The position numbers and the translations under genes are program-made. From Linyphia triangularis (lineage: Eukaryota; Arthropoda; Arachnida; Araneae; Linyphiidae): 64,000 bases of DNA. The stretch covers positions 28,798,123-28,862,122 of the forward strand of contig OZ021732.1 in NCBI GenBank assembly GCA_963978545.1. Direction: 5' to 3'. Under the pieces are notes generated by a model that searched no databases, was not told the DNA's origin, and saw only the letters and a list, made by a program, of their open reading frames with translations. Within the stretch, counting starts at the first letter, position 1. Each line of letters opens with the position of its first letter. Below are positions 12,008 through 24,762 of the stretch, piece by piece.

Positions 12008-12231
12008 CCCTTTCCACTCGGGGCCTTTTTCGGGCGAAAGGACCAGCAACTCGAGACATTTCCCGCCTTTTTTGGTTTGGTTCGTGGTTACAGATCCACT
12101 TCAAAGAAACTAAACATAAACAGTCATTTCATCGAATTTCCTCATTAAACCTAGTGGTAAGTGAAAGTCACATCTTAAGTTGCGGCATCAAATCATGTGG
12201 TGAGTGAGAGTCACCTCTCAAGTGCAAGGGG
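12008..12231. mobile_element. piggyBac-like MITE, 224 bp, TTAA flanks
   Basis: TTAA at 12,004-12,007 and 12,232-12,235 flank terminal inverted repeats CCCTTTCCACTCG (left) and CAAGTGCAAGGGG (right). TTAA duplications with CCC-starting termini are the hallmark of the piggyBac superfamily. Inside is a ~45-bp unit with GTGAAAGTCAC / GTGAGAGTCACC repeated twice. It has no coding capacity and would need a transposase in trans. An open frame across it (11,926-12,207) is incidental. Confidence 0.8.
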
Positions 12232-12235
12232 TTAA

Positions 12236-13859
12236 CATCTTTTTATTTGAGAACTGAAGAGTTTATTCTTTCTATGTTTGCCTTTTTTCACATTTAAACC
12301 TAATTTTTGTGACTGGAAGTGTGACTTGTAATGGAAGATATCCGCGTATTGAGAGTTCAATCCTATTTTTACTTTTTAAATTTGGTCATTTGAAATAGAA
12401 ATGTATCTTACTTTTCTATGTTTGTTTTTGTTCACATCTGAACTAAATTTCAGACTTGCAGATAAATGGAATGTGGAAGAATTTGTGAATGAGTTAGTCA
12501 GTTAAAACAAAATCTACAAAAGCCAAAACCATAAGTGTTGAAGATATAAATGCTAAAAAAAGCAAAATAATAAACGCAATTGCTTTAATGCATATATTTT
12601 CCCTCAGGATTTTGAAATTTTCTTCGTGATTCTGTGGACCTATTAAAATGCCACCTTTTTTGAGGGGAGGGGGGGGGGTCGATTAAAATGGTCAGTCTTA
12701 GATACATATGCTAGCCACATAAAAATTTACCTTATACACTATGGTTACTGGAGCCTATTTTTTGACCAAAAGTCAGTTTTTCAACTTTTAAAACAGATAT
12801 TTAATCTTTTTATTTGGAGAGAAAACTTTCCAAATTATAAAGTTTCATAAATATTTTTTATTTGTAACTGTTGTTTTCAATGTTAAATATCGTCTGATTT
12901 AATACTCTGGCTGAGATTTTCATTGTCCTCATCGATTCGCTAAATAATCTCGAATTTTAATGTTGTACTGTTTTTAGGTTCTAAAATATTTTTTTTCTTG
13001 AAATCAAATGCACTTAAGAACTTTAACAGTAGAACTATCAACTGTACAAAGAAAGTTTTACATTTTATTTTATATAAAATAGATATCATAAGTTTGGAAA
13101 TATTGAAGAAATAAGCTTATTCAAGGCATAACATTCTAGTAACCTTTAAAAAACTTTTCTGTTTGCCATCACAAATTTTCACAACTATGAATTCCTTATA
13201 ATTACTTCTTATTTAAATGTAAAATTTTACTGTTTATGCTTAAAAATCTTTGAAGAACAGTTGGTTCAAGAACAATCAATAGAATTTGATTAAGTCGATT
13301 ATATTGAGTTAAAAAGGGATTTGTTGCCTTTTTATACGCTTTCAATAGACATTTAAAATAACGGATTTCTTAACAAAACTGAACACCTTATGTCCTAACT
13401 TGCATCAGTTATTTAAACGTCATATATGCTTGAGTAGTTTCCTTTTTTTATTATCTTTTCTTATCATACTGTCTAACAAAGAAAAGGTTTTCAGTAACTT
13501 GCTTACTTTAGTTACTTGGATTTAGTCAACAGTTTTTTAATATTACAATTCTTATGTTGCAGAGAAATAAAATTTCCGTTTATAAGAATAAAAACCAATA
13601 AAAAATACTATTTATTTCATTTTTATCATTTAATTCCCGCAGTTAATCTTTTATGACTATAAATGGAAAATTGATTATCATCCAAAACATGTGCGTCAGC
13701 AATTTTTTGCCATAAAATTGATTTATGATTTTTGGTAAAAAACGGGTTCTGGAACTAGAAACCATAGTGTTATGGAAAGAATATGGGACAAAAATCTTTT
13801 GGAGTAACAACTAATGAGTTAAAAAAAAATTATAAGGCCATTCCTGGTCTCTATCAACG
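12236..13859. other. AT-rich interval with no identified feature
   Basis: No gene or bounded element seen. Contains a G-run near 12,668. Confidence 0.35.
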
Positions 13860-14290
13860 AAAGTATCGAAAAAATATTTCCAGAATCAGATTCAGGAACA
13901 TCTGGATGATTTGTAAAATTTATTTCTTTAAAATCGGACGAGCTTTACTTTTTAGACTGTTATATTTCCAAACCTCACAAGCTTTTAATTATTCGGCATT
14001 TAGGATATCTTTTATAATTGAAAGGTTACCTGCCGAATTCCAACAACCTAGGTTTACAGGAAGTAGTTGGAAAAATTTAAACCAGAAACATAGACCCCGA
14101 CCACATTTTCCCGCCGTTCAGGTAAATATTACGAGTCAACAAATGAAAGTAATGGGAAAATAATTCCAGAATCAAATTCCTGATCAACTGTTTGACCTGT
14201 ATAATGTATACTTTAAAAAAAAAAAATCAAAATTAGACGAACTTTTTTCGTACATTTCCATTTTGTGTAGCGCATTTTCGAATAATTTTT
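13860..14290 (+). repeat. Two diverged tandem units (~290 bp period)
   Basis: TTCCAGAATCAGATTC... GACGAGCTTTACTTTTTAG near 13,878-13,960 recurs as TTCCAGAATCAAATTCC... GACGAACTTTTTTCG near 14,163-14,250. A 126-codon frame crosses the first unit but is not kept in the second, so it is not called as a gene. Confidence 0.4.
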
Positions 14291-14354
14291 AATCGTTTAA
14301 CATTAAGAAATTTTCTTATAATTTATTTTTTTGGTATGTATAATTTTTCAAACT

Positions 14355-14358
<4 letters not shown>

Positions 14359-14401
<43 letters not shown>
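14359..14401. repeat. Poly(A) tract, 43 nt
   Basis: Uninterrupted A run. Length is assembly-sensitive. Confidence 0.9.
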
Positions 14402-14402
<1 letters not shown>

Positions 14403-14899
14403 ACCTAGACCATTTTTTTTTTTTTAAATTGCTTTATTTTAGTTTTTTCAATGTTTCGCTAATAAGTATAAGAATAAACTACTTACAAGACATTAGACGA
14501 CATTGTTGCTAAAAAAAAAAAAAAAATTGAACATGTGAGCAGCTGGAGGTGAGGAGAATTATTTGTCACAGTACTCATTTCAATAAATCTCTGCTAGACT
14601 TAAGGCTCGTTGCCAAAAAAGATTGTCTAATATGCAAAAGGTTGCGTGATTCACCCTCATTCCAACGTTCTCTCTTCAAAGTAAAAAAGCCAGTGGCTGC
14701 TCGTGCACTACAGCCAGTGCAGCCAGGCTGCATCTAAATTTATTACTTCAAAACTAAAATTGCGTATTTTACAATTTTCTAGAATGAGGATTTCAATTTC
14801 TATGGTAAGTGTACAAAAATCATGTAAACAGCAAACTTCTCATTATTACTCAATCCACGAGGGGAAAAAAGCGATTCCAGTCAAGGTGATCTTCCTCCC

Positions 14900-15070
14900 A
14901 ACAGCAGCCATGTGTTTCTGAAACGCGTTTAGGTTGCGACGTTGCCATGTGTTGACGTGGTAACCGATGTAACCCAATAGAGACTTCCCTCCACGTAACG
15001 TATAGCGAGGCAGCCAGCAATTTTCCGACTTCGACTGCCCTTGAGAATTCGATTCGTTTTTGGCACGGGA
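14900..15070. promoter_or_regulatory. CpG-richer block with CCAAT- and CRE-like motifs
   Basis: It stands out from the AT-rich surroundings, with about a dozen CpGs, one CCAAT (near 14,973), a TTGACGTGG CRE-like half site and GTTGCC/GGTAAC half sites. No donor or acceptor adjoins it convincingly. It could be an enhancer, an alternative promoter or an unrecognised repeat. Confidence 0.2.
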
Positions 15071-15466
15071 AACTTCATTTTAACAGTGATAACTGAAGTT
15101 TAATATAATATTTTTGAAAAATCATTTGAGAGTTCAAATCTGCATTAACTATTAGTTGTTTAAAACCTCAGTCATGAAAAATTATTTTACAAAAAACTAT
15201 ATATTTTGGAAACTAGATGAAGGTTCATAACATTAAGAAGATATTACGAATAATTTCCAACCATAATTTCTTTCCTTGGTCCCTAAAAACACGAGTAATC
15301 ACCGTTCAAAAATATTCTAATTATAACGAATTAATTAGTTAATTTTTGAATAAAATATTATTTTTTCATCTAAACATCATTACTAATTATGTACTTTTAA
15401 TTGCAAAAATATCCGATTTCTAAAATGATAATTTTTTTTAAAAAAAGTTTAAGTATGATTGTACAT

Positions 15467-16687
15467 TAGGGTGGCCCGAAAATGGGCAAAAAAAAAATTT
15501 TGAATAGCGCAAAATTTGCCTAATGGGTTAATTAGAACACAGCAAACTTTCGTCAATTTTGCTCAATATCTAGCCGCACCCCTCTGGCATTGAAAATGCA
15601 AAAAGTGACTCAAAAAATGCACTTTTAAGCTTTTTTTTTGTGGAAATTTTTGAAAATTATTTTTAAAAATCGGCATTGGTATAGCATGGAATAGTTGCCT
15701 AATGTATCAGTTAGAACACGCAAAAAATTTCATCCATTTTGCTCAATATTTAGCTGCGCCCCTCTTGCTTTGAACAAAAATGTACATAAATTTAGCAAAT
15801 TCGTAAAAGATTGGACGTTAGGGTGGACCTTGGAATAACGTGGAAAAGTTGTCTAATGGGTCAGTTAAACCACCCAAACAATTTCGTCCATTTTGTTCCA
15901 TTTTTAGCCGCGCCTTTCTGGCATTGAATATGTCCAAAGCATACAAAAAATGCACTTTTAAGCCAGTTTTTAGAAAAATTTTGAAATTATTTTTAAAAAC
16001 TGGCATTTTGTGTAGCATGGAATAGTTGCCTAATGTGTCGGTCAGAACACACACAAAATTTCGTCCGTTTTGCTCTATATTTAGCCGCGCCCCTCTTACT
16101 AAGAAAAAAAAAACGTTCTAAGCCAGTTTTTAGAAATTATTTTCAAAAACTGGCTTAAAAGTGCATTTTTTGTATGCTTTGGACATATTCAATGCCGAGG
16201 AGAGCGGCTAAAGATGGAACAAAATTGACGAAATTTTGTGTTTTAACTGACCCACTAGACAACTTTTCCACGCTATTCCAAGACGGATTTTGAATATATA
16301 TCTTTTAGACCACCCTAACGTCTAATCTTTTACGATTTTGCTACATTTATCCACTTTTTTGTTCAAATCAAGAGGGGCGTGGCTAAATATTGAGCAAAAT
16401 AGACGAAATTTTTTGCATGTTCTAACTGATACATTAGGTAACTATTCCATGCTATACCAATCCCAGTTTCTTAAAATAATTTCCAAAATTTTCCAAAAAA
16501 ATGGCTTATAAGTGCATTTTTTGGCTTTTTTTTTTTTTTTAACATTTTCATTACCAGAGGGGAGCGGCTAGGTACTGAGCAAAGTTAACGAAATTTTGAG
16601 TGTGTTCTAATTGACCCATTAGGCACATTTTCCGTGCTATTCCAAAACCTATTTTGAAAAAAAAGTTGTTTTTTTTGGTCCACCCTT
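15467..16687. mobile_element. hAT-like foldback element, 1,221 bp, 8-bp target duplication
   Basis: Termini are TAGGGTGGCCCGAAAA and the reverse complement of TTTGGTCCACCCTT. TTGTACAT flanks both ends (15,459-15,466 and 16,688-16,695) and fits the hAT consensus nTnnnnAn. Four related units on the left (with TAATGGGTTAATTAGAACAC and CTCAATAT.TAGC motifs) face three or so inverted units on the right around a centre near 16,115, so the transcript or single strand would fold along its whole length. No transposase remains. Confidence 0.75.
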
Positions 16688-17125
16688 TTGTACATACTTG
16701 TGGAAAGTGTATGTGTAGTTGGGGGGAGGGAGGGTTTGTTGGGAAGTCACGTGTTTCCGTCTGCACTAACATTTTCGATCACGGGCAGCCACTGAAAAAA
16801 ACACGGTAGTGAACGTCACAGATAGTCTAGCCTATTGACAGACTGCATATTCAGGTTATCTTCCATTCGTGGCGCAAATGAGGGACAAAATCTCTTTGAA
16901 AGGCCTTCCAGAATTTATCACTCCTTCACATAGATCTTGATCTAATGATGTTTCGGTGCAATATATCCCTCGTACAGTTCTTACACCAGAAAATCTCCAA
17001 TACAACCAACATAAATGCAAATATCCTCAATGTCAACTCTTTATCTCAATGCACTTGGTCACAATTTTAATGTTTTGGCTTAGAACTTCCAACTGTCTAT
17101 TTCTGCCACTTATAAAGTGTTTTAA

Positions 17126-17368
17126 CACAGCCAAATAATTTGTGAGCATCTAGAAGAATACGAGATCGTAATCTTTTAGCGTAAACCCATCTCTCCGACC
17201 CCACCACACCAGCGAGAGAACATTGAGACCACGACATATTTAGTGTGAACCAGTCCCCGCCCTCCATTAGGTACACACCGATCTTCGGCAACCGTCGAGG
17301 ATCGAAACCACAATCCTCCGATCATGAGCTCGGTACTCTGACCATCAAGCTAGCGCGGAGGCTGTTAA
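17126..17368 (-). mobile_element. tRNA-derived SINE (minus strand)
   Basis: Read on the minus strand from 17,360 the head has A-box-like TAGCTTGATGGTCAGAG and B box GGTTTCGATCC. The acceptor stem is not complementary, and a ~170-nt body follows. TGTTTTAA occurs at 17,118-17,125 and 17,369-17,376 and may be the target duplication. A different SINE family from that at 11,630. Confidence 0.6.
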
Positions 17369-17376
17369 TGTTTTAA

Positions 17377-20342
17377 AAGTAAGTCAATAATTGTAATGCG
17401 AGTGATTGAAGTTATAGTAGTTCTAACGTCATCAATTTGAATAAGTTAATTGCGATAATGGAGGCTATTGCTCTTACACCCATCTAATGTATACCTATCT
17501 AATATGGATAGCCCATTGTTCTACTGCGAGGACGATAAAAGTATTAAAACCATTGTAAAACTAAGTTTAAATTTGTTGCAATTTTTTTTCCCGTCTTGTA
17601 AGTAGGATAAGCTAACTACATCAGCGACTTCGTTCAATTCCTCTAAAGTTCTAGGTATGGATTCAGAATGTTAATAATTGAAGTTCACTTCTTACGGTCT
17701 GTAACTAAATGTATTCATCGAAAGGATAAAAAGTTTTAGAAAGTCTTAAATAGACTCAGTATCCTATATCAATTTGTTAATGATAAATTGCCTATTTCTA
17801 ATGAAACTTTTCTTGAAAATTTCTTACTAAACAAGTAAGAAATGTTTTATATTAGATAGAGATAGATCTTATACAAGGTACAAAAATTTGGCATCATCGA
17901 AACTTTTTTTTTTAAATTAATCAATTTTTTTTAAATTATTAATCAATTTTTTATTTTTTTTTATTTTTTTTTATTAAGATTTGGGATGATAAAAGAGAAT
18001 GGATTTTTTTTTTTAACTCCAGTTTAATCAATAGATTTTCTACTGCAACTTCATAAAAAGTTAATGGTAGTATGTATCTACTAGTTAAAAAAAACGTACA
18101 TTGAAGTTTGAAATATCACGTTCAGAGAAGATCAAACAAGAAAACATAAAATAACATGAAATAAAAACTCCAAAATCAAATTATTTTTTTTTTTTGGGGG
18201 GGAAGGGTATCGTGTCCCCTATGTTGTCACGGGGAAGAAGAATAAAACTCAATTTTCACAAATAATCAACATCAGCAGGACAATTTATTTGCAGCTTTAT
18301 TCAATATTTATTACTTCATACAAATCTTAACTGTCCATTTTAACTGATACATGTTGTCACTTAGGTGATATTACCTCACTGAGAGTGATTTTACTATTCT
18401 ACTGAGATGATATTACTATTCCGACTATACGATAGAGCACTTTACTATGGTGTCCTGCACACTGTGAAATCAACACTGAGTTGTAATGGAACTTTCTGAA
18501 ATTGAACCGGTAAAGTTAAAATTATTTATAACCTATATTTAGATAATGTAATCTGATATGTCACCATGTGGTGAAAAATTAAACATTAATAGAAAATTGT
18601 ATTAATTAGTTTTAATTATTTAAATATACAGTAAAATAATGTAGTACTACACAATTATTTAATTAGTTTATTGATAATGAACATAATTTTTTTAATGCTT
18701 AGAGAGTTAATACTTTACAATTTGTTTACTTATTTATTTATTTATTTTTTAATTTTTTTTTTTTTATTCTTATCATTTTAACACATTTTTATTGACAAAT
18801 CTACATTATTCGTGTCACTTTTTCAAAATCAAACTAGCAATCAAAACTATTCCATGTATAGAATTTAACAATTTAAGCGAATAATTTAAAGCGAAAGAAT
18901 CAATTTCATTTAAAGTATACGTTGTTTTAAAAAGACGGTGTATAAAAATGCCTTTTTTAACTATTTTAATCCATTCAAAAATCAGTGTTTGTTTGGTAAT
19001 TTTTTTTTTCTGAATCAAACATACGGACAAACTAACACGGTCAGCCTTAGAAAATTAAGTTACCCAAATGGCTTTCGTTCAGTGTCTATGTCATGTTATG
19101 TTATTGTTAAGAGGACAAATATTTCACGTTAATATTCACAAATATTTCTCCTGAATGTAAAACCAAGTCGAACAATAGAAATTGCAACATTTCTCAATAG
19201 GTTACGACAATTGCCAGTTAACAGGTGTATATCACATTTTGCTTTAAAAATTCGATGCGGTTCTATAATATCACTTTGAGCTTTTCAATCTAAAATTTCA
19301 ATAATCGAGGTGGTTTTTAAATAGCTTAGAAATTTAACTGATTACAATTTTCAACCTGACTTACCATAAGATGGTTATCAAGTTGATTAAATGTGGATTT
19401 TTTATACAAGTTCGCCCACATCTTTGTAATAGATTAACCAAATTCGTCCATACTTCTTTCTAGACCAGGGTACTTAAGTTTCTCAAAAAGATTTTCCTAC
19501 AAAATGTTGAACCTCAAAGAAAATTGACTAATTTTAATTGCATGGAATTGTATTCGTACATATTTTCAATTCGAGTAAAAGTCTACTAAACAACCTGATA
19601 ACTTGTATAAATTTTTATAGGATTAAACTTGGTTAACTTTTAGTTTAGATTTAAACAATGGTAAAAAAGTTTGCTAAAAGTAAAAAAAAGCGGTAAAAAG
19701 TAAAGACGGCAGGCTTCTGAGAACGTTACATTACAATCACTGCATTATAGAGATTAGAATGCATGACTCATAGACAATATGCGACACAAACCACCACAAC
19801 TGTTTGAAGTCTCTGGAATGTTGAGGATGCAAAACTAACTACAATAATATTAATATCCCCTTCAGTCATGTTTAAGTAAATATTGTCACATTTTTGGAAA
19901 TTTTTCAAAACTATATACATACGTGTAAAAAATACAATTTTATTCTCTTTCAATTTGATGTATGTTCTACTTATAAATACAAGAATAGTGAATCAGATAT
20001 CCATAAGAGATTTTCAAGATAAAGTATCTCCTTAGCCCCCCTCCCAAAAAAAAAATCAAGATTTGTTTCCTGTAACATTGAACAAAATATCAGGGTAAGA
20101 AAAAGGTATTTTTTGCCAAATTTTTTTTGCAAATAAGCAAAAATAAATATTATTATGGTAATAATGTGCGAGATTTCAAATTGATCAGTGATGTAAAATA
20201 CTTGGGTATATTTACTTTTTGTGCGTCAGTATCCTTGGTATATACCAGGTATTTAGTGAAATTGGGTATTTTAATGGGTATTTGTAACTTTTCTTCAGGT
20301 GTAACTGCTCATTACGAGATAATCTATTAATTGCCTTAACGA

Positions 20343-20386
<44 letters not shown>

Positions 20387-20459
20387 AATATAAAAAAATA
20401 GCTTCAGAGTCGAAATTTTTGAATTGTAATCTTAGGGTAGGTAGCAGTAATTAAGCTGT
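17377..20459. other. AT-rich interval with no identified gene
   Basis: Includes T/A-rich low complexity at 17,900-18,010 and 18,725-18,775, a G-run near 18,196 and an (AT)n tract at 20,349-20,383. Short frames only; no splice-bounded exon recognised. Confidence 0.35.
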
Positions 20460-20694
20460 GGGTGCTTTTTTAGCAAAATACTTAAAAACTTTCTTAAATC
20501 CTAAAATCAGAAAGTGGGGTTCAGCTCTTTTGCTAAAACATTTTGACACAAAATTTACAAAATCACCATTTTTTGCTATCCCGTCGTGAGTCATCGACCT
20601 AAAAGAGCAACTAAGCTAAGTGAAAAGTACTTTTCCAGTTGATATTGGTATAAAATAGCTTTACATTTAAAGTTAAAACGGATTTTATAATAAA
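20460..20694 (+). repeat. Repeat Y, left half, split by element X
   Basis: Colinear with 4850-5066. It breaks at TAAA just before an inserted element and resumes at 21,428. Confidence 0.6.
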
Positions 20695-21427
20695 CTAGGG
20701 GTGTGGAACATAGCACAACTTCCAATTACACTATAATACTGACGTGGATTTGAGTCGTTTACCGTTATTATATTTTCATCATTTATTTAGAAAAAATGGC
20801 CAGTATGGCGATATTTTTTGCGATAATTCTTGTAGGGATCTTTTTTTAAAAAAATACTCACACACATTGTCAAAATTGTGATTTTGGCGTCTTGGCGATA
20901 TACTTTTCGATAATCCTTATATAATCCTTTATTATAAGTGAAACTGAGGAGAGAAGTCAAAACGATCGTTGATGAGGAAAGAGAACTATGTGTTGAAGGC
21001 ATTCGTTTTTCAACTTTTTACGTCATTAAAGCATTTTTACGGGAATTTCGGAGGTGAGAATGTTTAGAACACCTTAAAAGGCATTAGCACAGTGATTTTT
21101 ATCAAAATCGTTGGAGGCGTTTTTAGCAATCATTGAAAAACACGATATTTTCAATGGCAACTATCTTATGCGCATGCGTGATTTTGACGTAAACCTTAAT
21201 AATAGGTCCCATGTCCACCAGCAACCCGCATACCAAATTTGAATACCGTAGGTTAATTTGTTCGGGAGTTATGCTAACCACAGACACACATACATACACA
21301 CAGACGACATACATTTTTTCTAGATCACTTTTTTGAACTTAGGGACGACCAAGACGTAAAAAAAATGTAATTTTTTTTTTTTTTTGACCGAATGCTATAC
21401 TTTCATTACCCTATGTATATGGGTAAT
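20695..21427 (+). mobile_element. Element X copy 1, inserted into repeat Y (~733 bp)
   Basis: It begins CTAGGGGTGTGGAACATAGC and ends near GTATATGGGTAAT; TAAA precedes the start and follows the end. The empty site in the intact Y copy near 5,068 confirms the insertion. The 3' part carries ACAGACACACATAC, TTTTTTCTAGATCACTTTTT and an A/T-rich tail, in the style of non-LTR elements. A second copy lies inverted at 28,857-29,682. No long frame, so non-autonomous. Confidence 0.65.
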
Positions 21428-21560
21428 TAAAAGTAAAAAATATTTTAATTGTGTTAGATTAAACATCCCGAGTAATGGAACTAGTAATCATTTTAACAAA
21501 ATGCTAAAATGAAAATTGTGATTTTAGCTTTTTTGCTAAAGACATTTTGTACCCCAGCTT
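21428..21560 (+). repeat. Repeat Y, right half
   Basis: Continues the alignment with 5,070-5,200 (TTTTAATTGTGTTAGATTAA, TTTGTACCCCAGCTTAAA). Confidence 0.6.
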
Positions 21561-22027
21561 AAACACTGGTAGGTAGGATTACAGGAAGCAAACCATTTTT
21601 AAATAACTGACTACCTTACATTATTAACAATATCAAGAATGGTAAAACAATTGAAATTAGTTAAACTTGTTGTTAAAATTATATTTATCCTTAAAGTTAC
21701 TTGATAGCCATAGTAGCTTATAACATAATGAGACTACCTTTGCGGACTTATAAAATAGAGATGGTGAGGGTGAAGTTGGCAAGTAGCAACCATACAGTCT
21801 TTATAATTTTAAAATATCGTACATTACTTCAAAGTATTCATAGATTTATTTTTTTATTTGAAGCAGTTCAATTAAAAAATGTTATCAATTATAAATTTAT
21901 TGTATTGCTTTATTGTAGTCTAGAAACTTAATTGCCCAGGAATGAAAAAAAAAAGTAAAGAATTTCTTTAAAGTTTTATTTTGTTCACACCAAATTTGTT
22001 AGAAAAGAGTGAGTTAGATCGTGACAA

Positions 22028-22166
22028 TCTATCTATATAAAGAAGTTTTTCCGTATGTACGTGTGCGTATTATTTTTTTATAAGAATCTACAGTTTTATT
22101 CCAATCTTGATTAAATTTTGTTCACTTGACCTTCGAAACAAGTATAGGGTAACTGGGTGAATTAAA

Positions 22167-22208
<42 letters not shown>

Positions 22209-22330
22209 ACCTGCTCACTTAAGGATTCTACAATTTTAAACCGATTTTGATGGAATTTTGCATACTTAATATTTAAAAAAAGACAATTTATGATTACTTC
22301 AAACTTCGCAAAACCCTCCTACTTTTCACC
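22028..22330 (+). mobile_element. Possible Helitron 5' end fragment
   Basis: A^TCTATCTATATAAAGAAG followed by CCGTATGTACGTGTG resembles the 5' start of the Helitron at 60,193 (A^TCTATAATAATAAAAC, then a TGTCTGTCTG run). A 32-nt A run lies at about 22,172-22,203. No 3' end was found. Confidence 0.3.
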
Positions 22331-22379
22331 CTTTAAGAGGTATAATAATAACTTAAGATCTTGTGAACCATTTTTAACA

Positions 22380-22560
22380 ATTTCTTTTTTTATAGGTATC
22401 TGGACTAAACCGAATTCTTGGTAACATTCCAATGTGTTGTTGTTAAGGTGGTGAAATCGAGGATAGAAGGTTAAAAGAACTTGCAATGGATTGAACCAAT
22501 ATGAACCAGCTTGTACCGGGCCATAGACGTTTGAGCACGGGCAACATTACACTTCAGATA
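22380..22560 (+). repeat. Dispersed repeat R, copy 1
   Basis: Shares ATTCCAATGT.TTGTT..TAAGGTG.TGAAATC, CTTGCAATGGATTGAACCAAT and TTGA.C.CGGGCAA with 46,510-46,640 in the same orientation. Family unknown. Confidence 0.5.
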
Positions 22561-24762
22561 GTTTCTAATAATTAAAAGTCGGCATAAAAGGGTTTATAAG
22601 TTAAATTATTTTTAACATTTTAAAATTATTTGATGTGTCGATTGTAATTATTTTCTATTAAGGTTCTAAAATGCATTGCAATAACTTTTAAAAGTCTACT
22701 ATTTGTTTGAAGTATGAATCCTAAGTCGTATTAATAATTATATTAAGAGTTATAATGTGAACTCTAAATGTAAGGGGAAAAAAGAAAAAAGCCAAAAAAA
22801 TTTGTTTTCCATTACCAATATTAAAATAAAACCTTATCTGTTTTTGTTTTTTTTCTCCCCCATTTCTGGTGCCTTCACACAACTGGACATTAAATATTAT
22901 TTATAAAGAGCATATTCATAAAAAAAAAAAAAAAACGTATCTTTTGATTGATTTTGTAATGATGATGAAAATCGTCTTCGTTTCCCAGAGTTCTTAAAAA
23001 ATATTTCATCTTAAGGTAGTATAATTCGTAATTAAAGGATACAGGGGAAAAAAAACTTAGCATTTGAATAAGCAAATCACTAAATAAATGTAGCAGCAAC
23101 AGCTCAAGAAATAATTTCAAATTATTAAATAGGTTTCTTAGAAATGCCAATAATCTTTAGCAACAGAAAATAAAATTTAAAAAAATAGAAATTTAATGTT
23201 TTATATCAAATTTGTAAACTGTTCTCGCAAACCATAGCCTTGGCAACCATGTATTACTGTTAAAATGTTAAAAAGAAAGAAAATCTCGTTTTTGGCTGAC
23301 CAGATCTTTGGATATACCTGAATTTCTGTTAAGATCCAATTGACCTCAATACTTCGCGAGCGATGGACATTACGAACAAACGGACGAACAGACGCCCTCG
23401 AGATCTTTGATTTTTTTTAAATCAGTATATCAAGGTGTCATGTTGGACTAATAAATATTTTGGGCGAATTCAATGCATGCTACCTCAAAGGATGAAAAAG
23501 TAAAACAGATCTAGACTTTTTTTTTTTTTTTTTTTTTTTGTCATATTGAAGTTTGACGTATCTTTCAATTCAAAATGGAAAAGAAGTCTTAGCTTATGTG
23601 ACATAGTTTTAAAAAAATCAGATTCTTTAAAGTGAAAAAGGATTTTAACTCAGTTTTTGAAAGAAAAAAAACCTGACTTGCAATGTTATTTCCCGTGCCC
23701 GGTATTCATCAATTATTTTTTATAACCTTTTCTATGCTCAGTTTGAAAAGGGTACATTTTGGCCAACTAAAATTCCTTGCTCATTTTGAATTTTTGTGAC
23801 CCGACACTATTTGGATATTCAAGTACTATTTCGACAACAAATGAAAAATGAATACACGAAATGAAATGCTGCTGTAATGTTTGAATAAAATTATGTCACT
23901 CTAATCCCTTTTAAAGCTCGAAGTTTCATCAACCACTCCATTACTTGATTTTATACAACTTGTGAAGTTCAAAAAAAAAAAAAAGCGGGGAAAAAGAAGG
24001 GGAAAAAACCATCCACGTGACTATGAAGTTAAGCAGAATATTGAAAGACAGTGAGAACTTCTGTTTAAATAAATTACAAGATTCCATTAGATTGATTTTG
24101 TATCTTTTTATCTCTAGCAGGCTTGGTAGCCCGTTTCCTTGGCAAAAATTCTGAACAGAATTACGTAACCTATTTCAATTTTTCATGGTTTATGTGAGTC
24201 TCCACTGATAACGGCTTAAAGTAGTGATATCAGTTCAGTTGGTTATTTTACTCTGTAGCCCAGATTAATAGATAAGTATCAAATTTTGGTAGAATTGCCC
24301 ATATAAGTCCATCAGGCATAACTTTTAGAATAATGCATGCTTTTCTTTCTTTTTTCTTAAACCGTAAAACTAATTGCTGAGAAACTATACAACAGTATTT
24401 AGTAAAAAAAAAAACTAATATAAAGGTTTTTTTTAGAATAAAAAAATTTTCAGAATATTCCTTATAATCCCTTGTCCCTAATGACAATTCTTAAGTTTGG
24501 AGTCGAAATTGATTCATTTGATACATATGTAAATCCGATTTATTTTCATTTGTAATTGAACTTATATTATTTTTAAACATAAATACTTAAAAAAAGGGCA
24601 AGTTTTTGGAAATTTCAATATTATTTTTTGTTTTTTAAACTTTGTCCCTGGATTTTAATATCCTTACCGACCCTCGTGCTAAAGTGATGAAGAGTGACAC
24701 TAGATAAAACTAAAATGCCTCTTTAATCATAAGAACTGGTCTGTAGAAAACTCACATTTCAG
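22561..24762. other. AT-rich interval with no identified gene
   Basis: Holds A/T runs at 22,920, 23,518-23,539 and 23,970. At 23,300-23,410 a retroposon-like tail contains ACAAACGGACGAACAGACG. No exon recognised. Confidence 0.35.

Noticed and set aside
11926..12207. 93-codon plus-strand open frame
   Set aside because: Spans a SINE end and a piggyBac-like MITE, so it is a chance frame across two unrelated repeats.
13783..14163. 126-codon plus-strand frame, the longest in the window
   Set aside because: Starts in AT-rich DNA and covers one unit of a diverged tandem repeat; no domain, signal or splice context.
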